NCBI RefSeq assembly: GCF_000262465.1
Contig: NZ_CM001489.1
Span: forward strand, 381,386-442,445
DNA: 61,060 nt
Origin: Frankia sp. QA3
GTDB lineage: Bacteria; Actinomycetota; Actinomycetes; Frankiales; Frankiaceae
Reading direction: 5' to 3'
The notes beneath the pieces were generated by a model. That model did no database searches and was not told the DNA's origin. It saw only the letters and a program-made list of their open reading frames with translations. Every line of letters begins with the position of its first letter. Position 1 is the first letter of the stretch. Shown here one piece after another: positions 1-10,778 of the stretch. The position numbers and the translations under genes are program-made.

Positions 1-67
1 AGGGTGGCCGGCGGCTGGTCTGCCGGACGGCCGCGCGGGGCGGCGGGCCGGCCCGGCGGCGGGAAGG

Positions 68-481
68 TCAGGTCTGGAGCAGGTTCGCCAGGACGGTGTC
101 CAGTTCCTGCTCGGTGTGCTCCTGGCCGGTCGGCACGAGCCGCTCGGTGCGGTCCAGGAAGCTCCGCAGCGACGATGTCGAGAGGATCACCACGGAGCGG
201 CGGTCCCCGTCGACCAGGTCCAGCCGGACGCCGCCCTGCCCCGGGTCGGGGCCTATCCGCACGTCGCCGTCGCCGACCGCCGTCTCCAGACCGGCGCGCA
301 GCGCGTCGCGGGGCGCCACCCAGCTGCCCTGCGGCAGCGCGGGGTGCTCCGGCCTGGACACCAGGGTCATGGACACGGCCAACGGATCGCACGCTCGCCA
401 GCAGATCTGGAACACCGTCACCCGCCCACGGCTGGCCGCGTCGTCCACGACGAACTCCGCCGTGACGTCTTTACCAAGCAC
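68..481 (-). CDS. SsgA-like sporulation/cell-division protein
   Basis: 137-residue protein of the SsgA/SsgB-like (SALP) family, found only in morphologically complex actinomycetes, where members direct septum placement and peptidoglycan remodelling at sporulation. Visible family features are a central GDGDVRIGP segment and the C-terminal block SLRSFLDRTERLVPTGQEH with an acidic/hydrophobic end. Length matches the family (about 130-145). The GTG at 481 is preferred over an upstream in-frame start at 565 because a GAGGGAG ribosome-binding site lies about 7 nt before it and it starts at the expected family N-terminus. It is divergent from uvrC, with about 250 bp between the two starts. Family assignment is firm; which SsgA paralogue it is cannot be decided. 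Confidence 0.85.
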   Translation of the reverse strand: MLGKDVTAEFVVDDAASRGRVTVFQICWRACDPLAVSMTLVSRPEHPALPQGSWVAPRDALRAGLETAVGDGDVRIGPDPGQGGVRLDLVDGDRRSVVILSTSSLRSFLDRTERLVPTGQEHTEQELDTVLANLLQT

Positions 482-731
482 GTGCTGGCTCCCTCGGTTC
501 GCTTGCCCGGTGTGTCGAGGGTCGCAGCCCCCCGCGCCGGACGCCAGCGGGGGCACTGGAAACAACCGAAAGTCTCGGATTAATCACGACCAGCTTCAGA
601 TTTTGTTGCCTCCTGTCACCCTTCTGCCACGCTTCGAGAGGGCCCGCCGATGAGGTCGCACGCTATGCGTGATGAAATGGTTACGTGCAGGCGCTGCTCG
701 TTCGGGATGATGGTCGCCGTAGGCTCGGTTC

Positions 732-3155
732 ATGGCTGATCCGGCGTCCTACCGGCCCGCGCCGGGCTCGATCCCCGAGACCCCCGGCGTCTACCGCTTC
801 CGCGACGAGCACGGCCGTGTGCTCTACGTGGGCAAGGCCAAGAACCTGCGGGCCCGGCTGGCCAACTACTTCGCCGATCTGCACACGCTCCACCCTCGCA
901 CCCAGCACATGGTCCAGGCGGCCAGCGCGGTCGACTGGACCGTGGTCTCCACGGAGGTCGAGGCCCTCCAGCTCGAGTACACGTGGATCAAGGAGTTCGA
1001 TCCGCGCTTCAACGTCCGGTACCGCGACGACAAGAGCTACCCGAGTCTCGCGGTGACCCTCCACGAGGAGTTCCCGCGCCTGCAGGTCATGCGGGGACCG
1101 AAGCGCAGGGGTGTGCGGTACTTCGGCCCGTACGTCCACGCCTGGGCGATCCGGGAGACCCTCGACCTGCTGCTGCGCGTCTTCCCGGCCCGCACCTGCT
1201 CGGCGGGGGTGTTCAAGCGGGCCGGGCAGGTCGGCCGGCCGTGCCTGCTCGGCTACATCGACCGCTGCTCGGCGCCCTGCGTCGGCCGGGTGGACGCCGA
1301 GACCCACCGGGCGATCGTCGACGACTTCTGCGACTTCATGTCCGGTCAGACCGCCCGCTACCTGCGCCGCCTCGAGCAGCAGATGCAGCAGGCCGCCTCG
1401 GCGCAGGAGTACGAGCGGGCCGCGCGGCTGCGCGACGACGCCGGCGCCCTGCGGCGGGCCATCGAGAAGCAGGCCGTCGTGCTGCCCGACGGCACCGACG
1501 CCGATGTGATCGCCTTCGCCGAGGACGAGCTGGAGGCCGCGGTCGCGATCTTCTACGTTCGCGGCGGGCGGGTGCGCGGGCAGCGCGGCTGGGTCGTCGA
1601 CAAGCTCGACGAGGTGACCACGGCCGACCTCGTCGAGCAGTTCCTCACCCAGGAGTACCTGGAGGGCACGTCGCTCACCGCCGCCGGCGCAGGCGATGCC
1701 GGCGGCGGGGACGCGGGCGAGTCGCCGGCCGGGCGTGGGGGATCAGGCCGCGCGGCCGGGCCCATGCCGCCGGCCCGGACGCCACGCACCGACCCTCAGG
1801 GCGCGGGCATCCCGCGCGAGATCCTCGTGCCCGCCCTGCCCCCGGACGCGGATGCCGTGGCCGAGCTGCTCGGCGCCGCCCGCGGCGGCCGGGTCGAGGT
1901 CCGGGTGCCCCGCCGCGGTGACAAGCGCACCCTGCTGGAGACCGTGGAGCGCAACGCCCGCCAGGCGCTGGCGCTGCACCGCACGAAGCGGGCCAGTGAC
2001 CTGACCGCCCGCAGCCGGGCGCTCGCCGAGCTGCAGGAGGCCCTGGAGCTGCCGGACGCGCCGCTGCGCATCGAGTGCTACGACGTGTCGAACATCCAGG
2101 GCACCAACGTCGTCGCGAGCATGGTCGTCTTCGAGGACGGGCTGGCGCGCAAGTCGGAGTACCGCCGGTTCTCCATCCGCGGCGGCGCGGGCGGCGCCGC
2201 CCGCGAGCGCGGGCGGGCGGACGCCGGGCAGGACGACGTCGCCAGCATGTACGAGACCATCCACCGGCGGTTCTCCCGCTACCTCGCCGAGCGGTCCCGC
2301 ACCGGGGAGCTCGTCGACATCGTCGACACCGCGGACGATCTCGCCGCCGGCCCCACGGGCGATGCCACCGCCGGCCCCACGGGCGATGTCGCGGCCGGCC
2401 CCACGGGCGATGTCGCGGCCGGCCCCGAGGCGGCCACCCGGGACGGACGGGGCCGGGTCGTCTCGCCGGGCGCGGCGCAGCCGGTCGACCCGGACACCGG
2501 TCGACCCCGCAGGTTCGCCTACCCGCCGAACCTCGTCGTCGTGGACGGCGGCCCGCCGCAGGTCGCCGCGGCCGCCCGCGCCCTCGACGAGCTCGGCATC
2601 GACACCGGGCCCGGCGGGGTGGCGCTGTGCGGGCTCGCGAAGCGGCTGGAGGAGGTCTGGCTGCCCGACACCGCGGAGCCGGTGATCCTGCCCCGTACCT
2701 CCGAGGCGCTGTATCTGTTGCAGCGGGTTCGGGACGAGGCGCACCGTTTCGCCATCACCTACCACCGGCAGAAGCGGTCCGCCGCGATGGTGACCTCCGC
2801 GCTCGACGACGTGCCGGGCCTCGGGGAGACCCGGCGCAAGGCGCTGCTGCGGCAGTTCGGTTCGGTGGCGAAGGTGCGGGCGGCCAGCGCCGAGGAGATC
2901 GCCCAGGTGCCCGGGATCGGACCGCGCACCGCCGCGGCCATCCTCACGACGCTCGGTCGGTCCGCGCCGGGTACCGCCGCCGCGCCCACCCCCGCCGTCG
3001 ACCCCCGCACCGGTGAGATCCTGGACGAGCCGCCGTCGGCGGCCCCGGAGGATCCCGACCCCGACCCGGCGCGGCCCGCACCGGCGGCCGCGGCCGACGG
3101 TCCCGCCGCGGCGCCGCGAGCCCTGCACCACGCCGACTCGGGAAGGGCGTCATGA
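732..3155 (+). CDS. uvrC: UvrABC excinuclease subunit C
   Basis: Nuclease subunit of nucleotide excision repair, making the 3' and 5' incisions around UvrB-bound lesions. It has an N-terminal GIY-YIG domain (about residues 16-95, GVYRF and [12 protein letters not shown]), a UVR motif around 205-240, the RNase H-like 5' nuclease domain (about 390-660) and a C-terminal helix-hairpin-helix pair (about 690-740, [13 protein letters not shown] and [13 protein letters not shown]). At 807 residues it is far longer than the usual 600-700. The excess is two low-complexity inserts (about 315-355 and 535-565, the second made of 24-bp repeats) plus a Pro/Ala tail after 745. ATG 732 gives the conserved actinobacterial N-terminus, though no strong ribosome-binding site is seen. 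It overlaps rapZ by ATGA. Confidence 0.97.
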   Translation: MADPASYRPAPGSIPETPGVYRFRDEHGRVLYVGKAKNLRARLANYFADLHTLHPRTQHMVQAASAVDWTVVSTEVEALQLEYTWIKEFDPRFNVRYRDDKSYPSLAVTLHEEFPRLQVMRGPKRRGVRYFGPYVHAWAIRETLDLLLRVFPARTCSAGVFKRAGQVGRPCLLGYIDRCSAPCVGRVDAETHRAIVDDFCDFMSGQTARYLRRLEQQMQQAASAQEYERAARLRDDAGALRRAIEKQAVVLPDGTDADVIAFAEDELEAAVAIFYVRGGRVRGQRGWVVDKLDEVTTADLVEQFLTQEYLEGTSLTAAGAGDAGGGDAGESPAGRGGSGRAAGPMPPARTPRTDPQGAGIPREILVPALPPDADAVAELLGAARGGRVEVRVPRRGDKRTLLETVERNARQALALHRTKRASDLTARSRALAELQEALELPDAPLRIECYDVSNIQGTNVVASMVVFEDGLARKSEYRRFSIRGGAGGAARERGRADAGQDDVASMYETIHRRFSRYLAERSRTGELVDIVDTADDLAAGPTGDATAGPTGDVAAGPTGDVAAGPEAATRDGRGRVVSPGAAQPVDPDTGRPRRFAYPPNLVVVDGGPPQVAAAARALDELGIDTGPGGVALCGLAKRLEEVWLPDTAEPVILPRTSEALYLLQRVRDEAHRFAITYHRQKRSAAMVTSALDDVPGLGETRRKALLRQFGSVAKVRAASAEEIAQVPGIGPRTAAAILTTLGRSAPGTAAAPTPAVDPRTGEILDEPPSAAPEDPDPDPARPAPAAAADGPAAAPRALHHADSGRAS
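2346..2417 (+). repeat. 24-bp tandem repeat inside uvrC
   Basis: Three 24-bp units (2346-2369, 2370-2393, 2394-2417) with a decayed fourth copy after 2418. They encode [12 protein letters not shown] octapeptides in a linker within the UvrC nuclease half. The period is a multiple of three, so copy-number change keeps the frame. Confidence 0.9.
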
Positions 3156-4021
3156 CCACCCCGACCCTCGACCTCGCCATCATCACCGGCCTGTCCGGCG
3201 CGGGGCGCAGCACCGCGGCCAAGTGCCTGGAGGACCTCGGCTGGTTCGTCGTCGACAACCTGCCGCCCGCCCTGCTGTCCACCATGGCGGAGCTCGGCCA
3301 CCGCTCCGGGGGCGCGGTCAGCCGGATCGCCGTGGTCGTCGACGTCCGCGGCCGGGCGTTCTTCTCCGACCTGCGGGCCGCGGTCGCGGCGCTGGACGCC
3401 CGCGGCATGCATCCGCGGATGCTCTTCCTCGAGGCCAGCGACGACGCGCTCATCCGCCGGTTCGACCACGTCCGCCGGCCGCATCCGCTGCAGGGCGACG
3501 AGCGGGTCGTCGACGGCATCGGCCGGGAACGGGCGCTGCTCGCCGAGCTGCGCGGCGAGGCCGACCTCGTCCTCGACACCACCGATCTGAACGTCCACGA
3601 GCTGCGGTCGAAGATCGATGCGGCGTTCGGGCAGCCGGGCGCGAACCGGCTCAACGCCACCGTCGTGTCGTTCGGGTACAAGTACGGGCTGCCGCTGGAC
3701 GCCGACCTCGTCGCCGACTGCCGGTTCCTGCCCAACCCGCACTGGGTGGAGGAGCTGCGCCCCTACACCGGGCGGGATCCGCAGGTGCGCAGCTACGTCC
3801 TGGCCCAACCCGGGGCGCAGGAGTTCCTCGACCAGTACGCGGCACTGCTGCGCCTGGTCGGGGAGGGCTACGCGCGGGAGGGCAAGCGGTACCTGACCCT
3901 CGCGGTCGGGTGTACCGGCGGCAAGCACCGCAGCGTGGCGATGGCCGAGCAGCTCGGCGCGCGGCTGGCCGCCGACGGCGTCGGAGTCCGGGTCGTGCAC
4001 CGCGATCTGGGACGGGAGTGA
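3152..4021 (+). CDS. rapZ: RapZ family P-loop nucleotide-binding protein
   Basis: 289-residue RapZ/YvcJ family protein. In E. coli RapZ is an RNA-binding adaptor controlling GlmS mRNA turnover and hydrolyses nucleotides; its actinobacterial role is less defined. Walker A is GLSGAGRST near the N-terminus, a Walker B-like VVVDVRG follows, and the C-terminal half has the conserved [10 protein letters not shown] stretch near residue 250. Length is normal. It overlaps the uvrC stop by ATGA and is followed at once by yvcK and whiA. The uvrC-rapZ-yvcK-whiA order is the standard actinobacterial one, so a single translationally coupled operon is likely. Confidence 0.95.
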   Translation: MTTPTLDLAIITGLSGAGRSTAAKCLEDLGWFVVDNLPPALLSTMAELGHRSGGAVSRIAVVVDVRGRAFFSDLRAAVAALDARGMHPRMLFLEASDDALIRRFDHVRRPHPLQGDERVVDGIGRERALLAELRGEADLVLDTTDLNVHELRSKIDAAFGQPGANRLNATVVSFGYKYGLPLDADLVADCRFLPNPHWVEELRPYTGRDPQVRSYVLAQPGAQEFLDQYAALLRLVGEGYAREGKRYLTLAVGCTGGKHRSVAMAEQLGARLAADGVGVRVVHRDLGRE

Positions 4022-4023
4022 GC

Positions 4024-5286
4024 GTGCCGAAGCCCGTCGATCCCACCGGCCCCGGCCGTGATCCCCAGGCCGCCGTCGCCGGGCGGCAGCCGGCGGTCGT
4101 CGCCTTCGGGGGCGGCCACGGGCTCGCCGCCTCGCTGGCTGCGCTGCGTCAGCTCACCTCGGCGCTCACCGCGGTGGTGACCGTCGGCGACGACGGCGGA
4201 TCGTCGGGGCGGTTGCGCGCCGAGCTCGGCGCGCTGCCCATGGGTGACCTGCGGATGGCGTTGGCCGCGCTCGCCGGCCCGGACGGGCCGCCGGCGACCT
4301 GGGCGGAGCTCTTCCAGCACCGCTTCGCCGGTTCCGGGCCGCTGGCCGGGCACGCGGTGGGAAACCTGGTGCTGACCGGGCTGGCCGAGCACACCGGCTC
4401 CCCGGTGGCCGCCCTCGACCTCGCTGCCAGCCTGCTCGGGGCGCGGGGTCGGGTGCTGCCGCTGTCCACGGAGGGCATCGACATCGTCGCCGACGTCGTC
4501 GGCTTGGACCCGGCCGCACCGGGGGCGGTGAGCGAGGTGCGCGGGCAGGCCGCGGTGGCCACCACGGCGGGGCGGGTGGTGGGCGTCCGGCTGGCCCCGG
4601 CGGAGCCGGCGGCCTGCGCGGAGGCGGTGGCGGCGGCCTGCGCGGCCGACTGGCTCGTCCTCGGCCCGGGGTCGCTCTACACGAGCATGCTGCCGCACCT
4701 GCTGGTGCCCGGGATGCGGCACGCGATCACCACCTCCCGGGCGCGCACGCTGATGGTCCTCAACCTGGCCGCCCAGCCGGGGGAGACCGCCGGGTACACC
4801 CCGCAGGCCCACCTCGAGGCCCTGCGCCGGCACGTGCCCGGCCTGCGCCTGGACGTCGTGGTCGCCGATCCGAGCGCGGTGCCCGAACCCGACCCGCTCG
4901 CGCGGGCCGCGGCGGATCTCGGCGCCCGGTTGCATCTGGCGCCGGTGCGGGTGCCCGGCGCGCCCGTGCACGACCCGACCCGCCTCGTCGCGGCCTTCCG
5001 CGCCGTGTTCGCACAGGCCACGGCGGTCCCGCAGGCCACGGCGGTCTCACAGGCCACGGCGGTCGGGGAGGGTGCCGGGCCGGCGACTGCCGCGGCGCCG
5101 GCGCAGGCCGCGGCACCCGGTGGCGAGGCCTCGGCGGCGTCGCCGGCCGCTCGCACCGGGCCGTCCGGCCAGCCTGCCCCGTCGGCGCCGCGGGCGCCGT
5201 CCGCGGGGAGCAGCCGGCGGCCGGTCACGAAGTACCCATCGTCCGGCGGCGTCCGCCGGACCCCATTCGGTGAAGCCAAGGAGTGA
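4024..5286 (+). CDS. yvcK: YvcK/CofD-like gluconeogenesis factor
   Basis: 420-residue member of the YvcK/CofD family; B. subtilis YvcK is needed for growth on gluconeogenic carbon and for cell-wall homeostasis, and binds UDP-sugars. The N-terminal nucleotide-binding GGGHGL motif sits near residue 29, followed by [14 protein letters not shown]. The core ends near residue 325. The rest is an Ala/Pro/Ser tail, part of it from an 18-bp tandem repeat, ending in a small Lys/Arg-rich segment. GTG 4024, six bases after a GGGAG-containing site, is preferred; GTG 4018 overlapping the rapZ stop is the alternative. The stop overlaps the widest possible whiA start. Confidence 0.92.
   Translation: MPKPVDPTGPGRDPQAAVAGRQPAVVAFGGGHGLAASLAALRQLTSALTAVVTVGDDGGSSGRLRAELGALPMGDLRMALAALAGPDGPPATWAELFQHRFAGSGPLAGHAVGNLVLTGLAEHTGSPVAALDLAASLLGARGRVLPLSTEGIDIVADVVGLDPAAPGAVSEVRGQAAVATTAGRVVGVRLAPAEPAACAEAVAAACAADWLVLGPGSLYTSMLPHLLVPGMRHAITTSRARTLMVLNLAAQPGETAGYTPQAHLEALRRHVPGLRLDVVVADPSAVPEPDPLARAAADLGARLHLAPVRVPGAPVHDPTRLVAAFRAVFAQATAVPQATAVSQATAVGEGAGPATAAAPAQAAAPGGEASAASPAARTGPSGQPAPSAPRAPSAGSSRRPVTKYPSSGGVRRTPFGEAKE
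5014..5067 (+). repeat. 18-bp tandem repeat inside yvcK
   Basis: Three 18-bp units (5014-5031, 5032-5049, 5050-5067), each beginning CAGGCCACGGCGGTC and encoding QATAVP/S-type hexapeptides in the C-terminal tail of YvcK. Confidence 0.9.
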
Positions 5287-5291
5287 TCGGT

Positions 5292-6278
5292 GTGGCGGCG
5301 ATGACGGCCACCGTCAAGGACGAACTGAGCCGGCTACGGGTCGCGAAGCCCTGTTGCCGGCGGGCCGAGATGGCAGCCCTGCTGCGTTTCGGCGGGGGGC
5401 TGCACATCGTCGGGGGCCGCATCGTGGTGGAGGCGGAGCTCGATACGGGCGCGACCGCGCGCCGGCTACGTCGGGAGGTCGCCGAGGTCTTCGGTTTCCC
5501 GTCCACGGTGGCGGTGCTCGCCGCCGGTGGGCTGCGCCGCTCGGTGCGCTACATCGTGCGGGTCGAGCGCGACGGCGAGCAGCTCGCCCGCTCGACGGGG
5601 CTGCTCGACCAGCGTGGCCGGCCGGTACGCGGGCTGCCGCCGCAGGTCGTCACCGGCTCGGCGTGCGACGCGGCGGCGGCGTGGCGGGGCGCGTTCCTCG
5701 CCCACGGGTCGCTGACGGAACCCGGCCGGTCCTGCTCGCTGGAGGTCACCTCGCCCGGTCCGGAGGCGGCGCTCGCGCTGGTCGGGGCGGCTCGCCGGCT
5801 CGGTGTGCAGGCCAAGAGCCGCGACGTGCGCGGGGTCGACCGGGTGGTCATCCGGGACGGGGACGCCATCGGCGCGTTGCTGACCAAGATCGGTGCCCAT
5901 GACAGCCTGATGGCCTGGGAGGAGCGGCGGATGCGCCGCGAGGTCCGGGCGACGGCGAACCGGCTGGCGAACTTCGACGACGCCAACCTGCGCCGATCGG
6001 CCCGCGCCGCGGTCGCGGCCGGGGCGCGGGTGCAGGCGGCGATGCGCATCCTCGGCGACGACGCGCCCGAGCACCTGCTTGCCGCGGGCCGGCTGCGCCT
6101 GGAGCATGCCCAGGCGTCCCTGGAGGAGCTGGGCGCGCTGGCCGACCCGCCGCTGACCAAGGACGCCGTCGCCGGGCGCATCCGGCGGCTGCTGGCGCTC
6201 GCGGACAAGCGGGCGAACGCCCTCGGCATCCCCAACACCGAGGCAAGCGTCTCACCGGATCTGCTGGAGAACGCCTGA
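5292..6278 (+). CDS. whiA: DNA-binding regulator WhiA
   Basis: 328-residue WhiA, a LAGLIDADG-like fold fused to a C-terminal helix-turn-helix. In Streptomyces it acts with WhiB to activate ftsZ, ftsK and other sporulation-septation genes. The N-terminal TVKDELSRL, the central [17 protein letters not shown] and the C-terminal HTH (around [20 protein letters not shown]) are all present. GTG 5292 is chosen because AAGGAG at 5278-5283 lies 8 nt before it and this gives the V-A-A-M-T-A-T-V-K start seen in relatives; in-frame GTG 5283 and ATG 5301 are possible. It is the last gene of the uvrC-rapZ-yvcK-whiA run. Confidence 0.96.
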   Translation: MAAMTATVKDELSRLRVAKPCCRRAEMAALLRFGGGLHIVGGRIVVEAELDTGATARRLRREVAEVFGFPSTVAVLAAGGLRRSVRYIVRVERDGEQLARSTGLLDQRGRPVRGLPPQVVTGSACDAAAAWRGAFLAHGSLTEPGRSCSLEVTSPGPEAALALVGAARRLGVQAKSRDVRGVDRVVIRDGDAIGALLTKIGAHDSLMAWEERRMRREVRATANRLANFDDANLRRSARAAVAAGARVQAAMRILGDDAPEHLLAAGRLRLEHAQASLEELGALADPPLTKDAVAGRIRRLLALADKRANALGIPNTEASVSPDLLENA

Positions 6279-7786
<1,508 letters not shown>

Positions 7787-7974
7787 GAGCCGTTCCGGCC
7801 GGGGCCGCCGTGCGCGGTCCCGGCCGTCGTGGTTGCGTCCCGCACCCTGCAATCCGCGCAACCGCAACGCCGCGGAGCGTGTCCGGCCAGGTTCCCGGTG
7901 GGGATCGCCGGAGGCGGTTCGCCGCATCGCCCCGTCTCCCATCCCCGGTCTCGAACCCAATGGAGTAACCAAGA

Positions 7975-9177
7975 GTGAGGACGATCGACGACCTGCAGGT
8001 CGCCGGGCACCGCGTCCTGGTCCGCAGCGACCTGAACGTGCCGCTGGACCGTTCGGGCGACACCCCGCGCATCACCGACGACGGCAGGGTCCGCGCCAGT
8101 GTCCCGACGATCGCCGCGCTGCTGGACCGCGGCGCGCGGGTGATCGTGACCTCCCATCTGGGCCGTCCCAAGGGCGAGCCCGACCCCAAGTACTCGCTGG
8201 AGCCGGTCGCGGCCCGCCTCGGCGAGCTGCTCGGTCGACCGGTGGCCTTCGCCGGCGACGGCACCGGTGACATCGCGGGTGCCCGCGCGCGCGAGGTCGT
8301 CGCCGGCCTCGGCGACGGCGAGGTGGCGCTGCTGGAGAACCTGCGCTTCTCGCCCGGCGAGACCAGCAAGGACGCCGTGACCCGGGCGTCGTTCGCGGAC
8401 GCCCTGTCGGCGCTGGCCGAGTTCTACGTCGGCGACGCCTTCGGCGCGGTCCACCGGGCCCACGCCAGCGTCGTCGACGTGCCCAAGCGGCTGCCGCACG
8501 CCGCCGGCCGGCTGGTGCTCACCGAGCTCGACGTGCTGCGCCGCCTCAGCGCCGACCCGGCCCGCCCCTACGCGGTGGTCCTCGGTGGCTCGAAGGTGTC
8601 GGACAAGCTCGGGGTCATCCGCGCCCTGCTGCCCAAGGTCGACGCGTTGCTCGTCGGCGGCGGCATGTGCTTCACCTTCCTCGCGGCCCTCGGCTACGGC
8701 GTCGGGGGCTCGCTGCTCGAGTCCGAGATGATCGACACCTGCAAGGCGCTGCTCGCCGAGGGCGGCGACCGGATCGTGCTGCCGACCGACGTCGTCGTCG
8801 CCGACCGCTTCGCCGTCGACGCCCAGACGGCGGTCGTGCCCGCCGACGGGATCGGCGAGGGCTGGCTCGGCCTGGACATCGGCCCGGCGTCCACGGCGCT
8901 GTTCGCCGAGCGGCTCGCCGGCGCCGCGACCGTGTTCTGGAACGGCCCGATGGGCGTGTTCGAGCTCGCGCCGTTCGCCGCCGGCACCCGCGGGGTCGCC
9001 CAGGCGATCGCCGCCGGGGACGGCTTCTCCGTGGTCGGCGGCGGGGACTCCGCCGCCGCCGTGCGCACGCTCGGCATCCCCGAGGACGCCTTCAGCCACA
9101 TCTCCACCGGCGGCGGGGCGAGCCTGGAGTACCTGGAGGGCAAGACGCTGCCCGGCCTCGCGGCGCTCGATGTCTGA
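7975..9177 (+). CDS. pgk: Phosphoglycerate kinase
   Basis: 400-residue phosphoglycerate kinase, making ATP from 1,3-bisphosphoglycerate. It has the N-terminal [12 protein letters not shown], the HLGRPKG segment, the hinge-region [12 protein letters not shown] and the nucleotide-binding GGGDSAAAV. The GTG start follows ATGGAGTAACCAAGA. The gene ends normally (GLAALDV), but its TGA lies inside the first unit of a 5 x 18-bp tandem array; the other units have TGG there, so a single base makes the stop. Confidence 0.98.
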   Translation: MRTIDDLQVAGHRVLVRSDLNVPLDRSGDTPRITDDGRVRASVPTIAALLDRGARVIVTSHLGRPKGEPDPKYSLEPVAARLGELLGRPVAFAGDGTGDIAGARAREVVAGLGDGEVALLENLRFSPGETSKDAVTRASFADALSALAEFYVGDAFGAVHRAHASVVDVPKRLPHAAGRLVLTELDVLRRLSADPARPYAVVLGGSKVSDKLGVIRALLPKVDALLVGGGMCFTFLAALGYGVGGSLLESEMIDTCKALLAEGGDRIVLPTDVVVADRFAVDAQTAVVPADGIGEGWLGLDIGPASTALFAERLAGAATVFWNGPMGVFELAPFAAGTRGVAQAIAAGDGFSVVGGGDSAAAVRTLGIPEDAFSHISTGGGASLEYLEGKTLPGLAALDV

Positions 9178-9255
9178 GACCGCCTCGATGTCTGGGACCA
9201 CTTCGATGTCTGGGACCACTTCGATGGCTGGGACCGCCTCGATGGCTGGGACCGG
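9166..9255 (+). repeat. 18-bp tandem repeat between pgk and tpiA
   Basis: Five contiguous 18-bp units (9166-9183, 9184-9201, 9202-9219, 9220-9237, 9238-9255) of the form YTCGATGKCTGGGACCRC. Unit 1 carries the pgk stop (CTGAGACC instead of CTGGGACC). The array occupies nearly all of the space before tpiA. Confidence 0.97.
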
Positions 9256-9321
9256 GAGCTTGTGATGGCGCCACTGGGCCGGGGGCGTTCCGAACGGGGT
9301 ACCGAGAAGGGTAAGAACGGC

Positions 9322-10116
9322 GTGAGCAAGGACAAGGGCACCGGGCGGCGGACGCTGGTGGCCGGCAACTGGAAGATGAACCTCAACCACCTCGAGGCCA
9401 TCGCGCTGGTGCAGAAGATCGCCTTCGATCTCAAGCCCGCGGAGCTCGAGACCGTCGAGGTCGTCGTCATCCCGCCGTTCACCGACCTGCGCAGCGTCCA
9501 GACGCTGGTCGACGGCGACAAGCTCGCCCTGGGCTACGGCGGGCAGGACCTCTCCCCGCACGGCTCGGGCGCGCACACCGGCGACATCAGCGGGTCGATG
9601 CTGGCCAAGCTCGGCTGCTCCTACGTCGTCGTCGGGCACTCCGAGCGCCGCGCCGACCACCACGAGGACGACGCCCTGGTCGCCGCGAAGGCGAAGGCGG
9701 CCTACGCCGCCGGAATCACACCGATCCTCTGCGTCGGCGAGGTGGAACAGATCCGCGCCGCCGGCACCCACGTCGAGCACGTGCTGGGCCAGCTCACCGG
9801 GTCGCTCGCCGGGATCACCGCCGAGCAGGCCGCGACGATCGTCATCGCCTACGAGCCGGTGTGGGCGATCGGCACCGGCCGCACGGCGTCCGCCCAGGAC
9901 GCCCAGGACATGTGCGCCGCCGTGCGCGGGCAGCTCGCCCTGCTGTACGGCGACGAGGTCGCCGCGGGCATCCGCGTGCTCTACGGCGGCTCGGTGAAGG
10001 CGGCGAACGCCGGCGAGCTGTTCACCATGCCCGACGTCGACGGCGGACTCGTCGGCGGGGCCAGCCTCGTCGCCGAGGAGTTCGTCGGCATCGTGCGCAG
10101 CGGCCCGCCCGCCTGA
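9322..10116 (+). CDS. tpiA: Triosephosphate isomerase
   Basis: 264-residue TIM-barrel enzyme interconverting dihydroxyacetone phosphate and glyceraldehyde 3-phosphate. Substrate-binding GNWKMN near residue 15, the catalytic histidine in VGHSERR, the catalytic glutamate in [11 protein letters not shown] (loop 6) and YGGSVK are present. GTG 9322 gives an N-terminus of usual length; in-frame ATGs at 9262 and 9265 would add about 20 residues of low-complexity sequence just after the 18-bp repeat array and are less likely. A strong hairpin follows 12 bases after the stop. Confidence 0.97.
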   Translation: MSKDKGTGRRTLVAGNWKMNLNHLEAIALVQKIAFDLKPAELETVEVVVIPPFTDLRSVQTLVDGDKLALGYGGQDLSPHGSGAHTGDISGSMLAKLGCSYVVVGHSERRADHHEDDALVAAKAKAAYAAGITPILCVGEVEQIRAAGTHVEHVLGQLTGSLAGITAEQAATIVIAYEPVWAIGTGRTASAQDAQDMCAAVRGQLALLYGDEVAAGIRVLYGGSVKAANAGELFTMPDVDGGLVGGASLVAEEFVGIVRSGPPA

Positions 10117-10128
10117 GGCGGCCGACCC

Positions 10129-10163
10129 GAGAGCCCGGCGGGGGTGAACCCCGCCGGGCTCTC
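10129..10163 (+). terminator. Hairpin terminator after tpiA
   Basis: Perfect 15-bp stem (GAGAGCCCGGCGGGG with its complement) and a 5-base loop GTGAA. No T tract, as is common for actinobacterial terminators. Confidence 0.8.
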
Positions 10164-10547
10164 GCCATGCCCGGCACCGCCGGCGGACATGTCCGCGCCT
10201 CGCCCGCGGCGGGACCGGGTGAGCCACCGCGGCCGGCACGTCGGGGTGCGGTACCTTGGCGGGACCGTCGAGAACGGCCGGCCGGGCCGGTGTACGCGGC
10301 TGCCCGCCGTACACCCCTGCCACGCGCCCGGCCCTCGCGGTGCCGGTTTCGGCGGGGGCCTCGCCGGTTGGAGCGGATACTGTTGCCTGGCGACGTGCCG
10401 ATACCACCTGACCCCTGACGGTGGCCGGTTCCACCCACGTTGCTGGAAGGCGCAGGAGGTGTGCAGGGCCGTGGAGCCTCCACTGTCGCGGAGGCGAGCC
10501 GGGCGCGGGTGTCCTGCCGCCTCCCCGAGGAGCAGGAGCTGGTCTGA
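10164..10547. other. 384-bp gap upstream of secG
   Basis: No gene supported. Presumably contains the secG promoter; a GGATACTGT stretch near 10374 could be a -10 element, but I cannot assign it securely. Confidence 0.3.
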
Positions 10548-10778
10548 ATGACGGTCGGTCTGTCGATCGCCTTGATCATCGCGAGTATTCTGATGATCCT
10601 GCTCGTCTTGTTGCACCGGGCCAAGGGTGGCGGCCTGTCCACCCTGTTCGGCGGGGGCGTGTCCTCGTCGCTCGGCGGTTCCTCCGTCGTGGAGAAGAAC
10701 CTCGACCGGCTGACCGTTCTGGTCGGGGCAGTCTGGTTCGTCTGCATCATCGGTCTCGGTCTGCTGCTGAAGAATTGA
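10548..10778 (+). CDS. secG: Preprotein translocase subunit SecG
   Basis: 76-residue SecG, accessory membrane subunit of the SecYEG translocon. Two hydrophobic segments (about residues 2-22 and 53-73) flank the cytoplasmic loop HRAKGGGLSTLFGGG, which is diagnostic. ATG follows GAGGAGCAGGAG. The stop overlaps the likely TTG start of the next gene, a lipoprotein that itself needs Sec export. Confidence 0.95.
   Translation: MTVGLSIALIIASILMILLVLLHRAKGGGLSTLFGGGVSSSLGGSSVVEKNLDRLTVLVGAVWFVCIIGLGLLLKN

Noticed and set aside
1743..3131. Long open frame on the minus strand opposite uvrC
   Set aside because: It mirrors uvrC codon structure in very GC-rich DNA and has no recognisable domain. Many similar antisense frames across the window were dropped for the same reason.
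9100..9260. CRISPR-like array at pgk-tpiA
   Set aside because: Units are contiguous 18-bp tandem copies with no spacers and no cas genes nearby.
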